From: Candidatus Kerfeldbacteria bacterium
GTDB lineage: Bacteria; Patescibacteriota; Patescibacteriia; PEXW01
DNA length: 6,645 bases
Assembly: GCA_903867845.1 (NCBI GenBank)
Contig: CAIPSZ010000162.1
Span: 1 to 6,645 of the forward strand
Reading direction: 5' to 3'
Position 1 is the first letter of the stretch. Every line of letters starts with the position of its first letter. Positions 5,048-6,645 of this stretch are shown piece after piece. The notes below the pieces were generated by a model that was not told where the DNA came from, made no database searches, and was given only the letters and a program-made list of their open reading frames with translations. Made by a program: the position numbers and the translations under genes.

Positions 5048-5824
5048 ATGGAGGAACACCAGCCCAAAGGCTCAACAACGATTATCGCCACGATTGTCGC
5101 TGTAATTATTGCGCTTGGACTCATTGTCGTTGCCCTCATGTACGGCGCGAAGCCGCAGGTGGTCACACCAGCGAATGTGAATGGCAATGCGAACGACACG
5201 GTGGTGAACGTCTCCTGCAAGAAGGACACCGACTGCGCCACGTACTGCGGGTTGAGCTCAGACTACCAAGCGGTGTGCGCCACAGCATCCGATGCGAACC
5301 CAGGATACTGCACGTGCCGTGGCATTGGCGCCATAACGCCACAGAACTTGAACAGCAGTTCCAACGTGAGCATAACGAATACCAACACGCGCACAAACGC
5401 GAACAGCAACGCTAACGTGAACACCTCAACGAACGTCAATACGAACTCCAACGTGAGTACGGCAGGCTGGAAGACGTACACGAATACTGAACTCGGATTT
5501 ACGTTGAAGTTTCCGTCAACCTGGGATGGTTATACCGTTAGCCAAGTTACAAGTAACCACTCAATTAAATTCACGCACCCAAAAACGGTAAGCAGCAAAG
5601 GCAATCCTGGTGAAGTAAGCTTCATTATTACCCGATTGCAAAAAGGAACAGATATTCCAACGGGTACGAGTTTCGTAGATGAGAATGCAACGTATACTTT
5701 TGTCTATACACCGAGTAATGCCGCAGCACCAGATGAGTTGAATGCACTGTGGGAGCAAATTCCACAAATCATTACGACATTTACTTTTTACGACTACTCG
5801 CTCAATCTCCCAGTGCATAGTTAG
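5048..5824 (+). CDS. Membrane-anchored surface protein with six-cysteine (defensin-like spacing) module, Asn/Thr linker and C-terminal domain
   Basis: No named family is recognised for the whole 258-residue protein. A short N-terminus is followed by one membrane helix (about 11-33); the rest should lie outside. Residues 57-90 hold all six cysteines (57, 63, 67, 77, 88, 90), spaced C-x5-C-x3-C-x9-C-x10-C-x1-C, the C-x3-C plus C-x-C layout of CS-alpha-beta peptides. Residues 100-137 are an Asn/Thr/Ser linker. Residues 138-258 form a compact domain opening TAGWKTYTNTELGFTLKFPS, which resembles PsbP-like domains of other Patescibacteria surface proteins (inference). The reading frame stays open back to 4742, but that part is antisense to secG and upstream of the promoter, so I use ATG at 5048. 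No Shine-Dalgarno. The next gene, 26 bases on, shares the linker and domain start. GC content drops sharply within the gene. Confidence 0.8.
   Translation: MEEHQPKGSTTIIATIVAVIIALGLIVVALMYGAKPQVVTPANVNGNANDTVVNVSCKKDTDCATYCGLSSDYQAVCATASDANPGYCTCRGIGAITPQNLNSSSNVSITNTNTRTNANSNANVNTSTNVNTNSNVSTAGWKTYTNTELGFTLKFPSTWDGYTVSQVTSNHSIKFTHPKTVSSKGNPGEVSFIITRLQKGTDIPTGTSFVDENATYTFVYTPSNAAAPDELNALWEQIPQIITTFTFYDYSLNLPVHS
5347..5460 (+). repeat. Low-complexity Asn/Thr linker coding stretch
   Basis: AAC, AAT, ACG and ACC codons dominate and encode degenerate NTNT / NANVN-type repeats. A shorter version is at 6259-6315 in the next gene. These are protein linkers, not a CRISPR or DNA tandem repeat. Confidence 0.6.
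5450..5481 (+). repeat. 32-base near-identical segment, copy 1 (copy 2 at 6310-6341)
   Basis: Thirty of 32 bases match 6310-6341; both differences are silent third positions. The segment encodes the junction NVSTAGWKTY between linker and C-terminal domain in both plus-strand proteins. The flanking domain sequences have diverged strongly, so the junction is unusually conserved at DNA level. Confidence 0.8.
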
Positions 5825-5850
5825 AAACGAAGTAGAAAAAATCCTTGAGT

Positions 5851-6645
5851 ATGATTGCGCTTACGTCAATACCTATCCGTTTTCGGATTATTGGTCTGGC
5901 CATGCTCGTACTCGTTCTTGGCGTGTTTGTTTACTTTCTATTTATTTATACCCCCTCAATTTGTAGTTCTTCACAAGGTTGGATTAGTACACCATGCACG
6001 GGAATTACGGTAACCGACTTCTCATCCATTGTAAGTCGGAAAGGATATATGGGCCACCATCTCTTCGTAGCAAATACTCAAGTTGGTAGCATTATGTACT
6101 TTCAGCCATTCTCCGAACCAATCGATGGTGGTAATGAATATATTAATGCAGAAGGTAATGCAATCGCACATTGTAGCTTTATGAAATCAGACCCGCAGAT
6201 TTGTAAGTGGTTACAGCAGTTGAGTTTTCACGAGCAAACGGAGTCAATGACTGAAACAAACGTAAACATTTCCATTACGAATACCAACTTAAATGCCAAC
6301 ACGAACACCAACGTCAGTACGGCAGGATGGAAGACGTACACAACAACGGTCGGTGGTCTTACGTATTCTTTTCAGTACCCACCAACGCTTACTATAAGTA
6401 CTGATGCGCCGTACGCAGTTGATGAGCCAGGGATTCTTTGGCCAGTTGCACACGATGATGTCATGGGGAACTACCATCCGAGTTACAAAGTGCAGGTTAT
6501 TTCTCAAAGCGACATTGATCCCAACGCTACGCCATCCAATACCATTGAAGAGCAAATTCTCACAAACTGTGACGCTGGCGGCCCCACGGAGATGAGCTGT
6601 ACGCTTCCGGATAAAAGTAAGGAAAGCCAAATATTGATCCCATCT
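5851..6645 (+). CDS. Membrane-anchored surface protein with Asn/Thr linker, paralogous C-terminal domain (3' end cut by window edge)
   Basis: An open frame of 265 codons runs from ATG at 5851 to the right edge without a stop. I recognise no named family. A membrane helix (about 11-34) is followed by an extracytoplasmic module with cysteines at 38, 49, 108 and 118 and no resemblance to the six-cysteine module of the preceding protein. An Asn/Thr linker (about 136-155) leads into NVSTAGWKTYT (154-164), identical to residues 135-145 of the upstream protein, and then a domain beginning GGLTYSFQYPP that matches the pattern of the upstream C-terminal domain; it adds Cys240 and Cys250. A TTG at 5845 is an alternative start; a TAG at 5833 closes the frame further up. 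No Shine-Dalgarno or terminator separates it from the gene 26 bases upstream, so they probably form one operon. AT-rich. Confidence 0.8.
   Translation, partial: MIALTSIPIRFRIIGLAMLVLVLGVFVYFLFIYTPSICSSSQGWISTPCTGITVTDFSSIVSRKGYMGHHLFVANTQVGSIMYFQPFSEPIDGGNEYINAEGNAIAHCSFMKSDPQICKWLQQLSFHEQTESMTETNVNISITNTNLNANTNTNVSTAGWKTYTTTVGGLTYSFQYPPTLTISTDAPYAVDEPGILWPVAHDDVMGNYHPSYKVQVISQSDIDPNATPSNTIEEQILTNCDAGGPTEMSCTLPDKSKESQILIPS
6310..6341 (+). repeat. 32-base near-identical segment, copy 2
   Basis: This is the second copy of 5450-5481, with two silent differences, at the same linker-domain junction in the downstream paralogue. It suggests duplication of the linker and C-terminal domain, or later gene conversion. 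Confidence 0.8.

Noticed and set aside
5347..5460. CRISPR-like or DNA tandem repeat
   Set aside because: The repetition comes from Asn/Thr codons in a protein linker, and there are no regular repeat-spacer units.

Overview
The window looks like a piece of a Patescibacteria (Candidate Phyla Radiation) genome, probably a Parcubacteria-type lineage. The reasons are the gene mix and style. An RNase J with unusual motifs sits near a secG directly followed by a membrane-anchored family 5 solute-binding protein with no permease or ATPase genes beside it. There are also short unknown proteins and surface proteins with Asn/Thr-rich linkers of the NVNTNTN kind. Most genes lack a Shine-Dalgarno sequence. 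The code is standard, since the genes read through without in-frame TGA. The lineage is inferred from these traits; no marker tree was possible.

Layout, left to right. On the minus strand are: a small unknown gene cut by the left edge (start at 161), with its own promoter and a strong ribosome binding site; the terminator of the next gene (303-329); ribonuclease J (353-2098); a tRNA-Leu(CAG) with encoded CCA (2299-2385); a gene-free block of about 520 bases (2386-2902) with a broken partial copy of that tRNA and many hairpins; a family 5 solute-binding protein (2903-4720, GTG start); and secG (4723-4956). secG and the binding-protein gene are two bases apart and form an operon. At about 4957-5047 lies a divergent promoter region with overlapping -35 boxes.

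On the plus strand, two consecutive genes encode single-pass membrane proteins with outward-facing domains. The first (5048-5824) carries a six-cysteine module with the spacing of CS-alpha-beta (defensin or short scorpion toxin) folds, then an Asn/Thr linker and a C-terminal domain. The second (5851 to the right edge, still open) has a different extracytoplasmic module, then a similar linker and a related C-terminal domain. The two share an 11-residue junction and a nearly identical 32-base stretch.

Functionally the left half is housekeeping: RNA decay, tRNA supply and protein export. The plus-strand pair are probably cell-surface proteins that would themselves pass through the Sec pathway. 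GC content falls from about 60% to about 40% inside the first of these genes and stays low to the right edge. The most interesting points are the defensin-like cysteine module, the missing motif C histidine in RNase J, the interrupted tRNA copy, and the compact divergent promoter that would leave secG almost leaderless.
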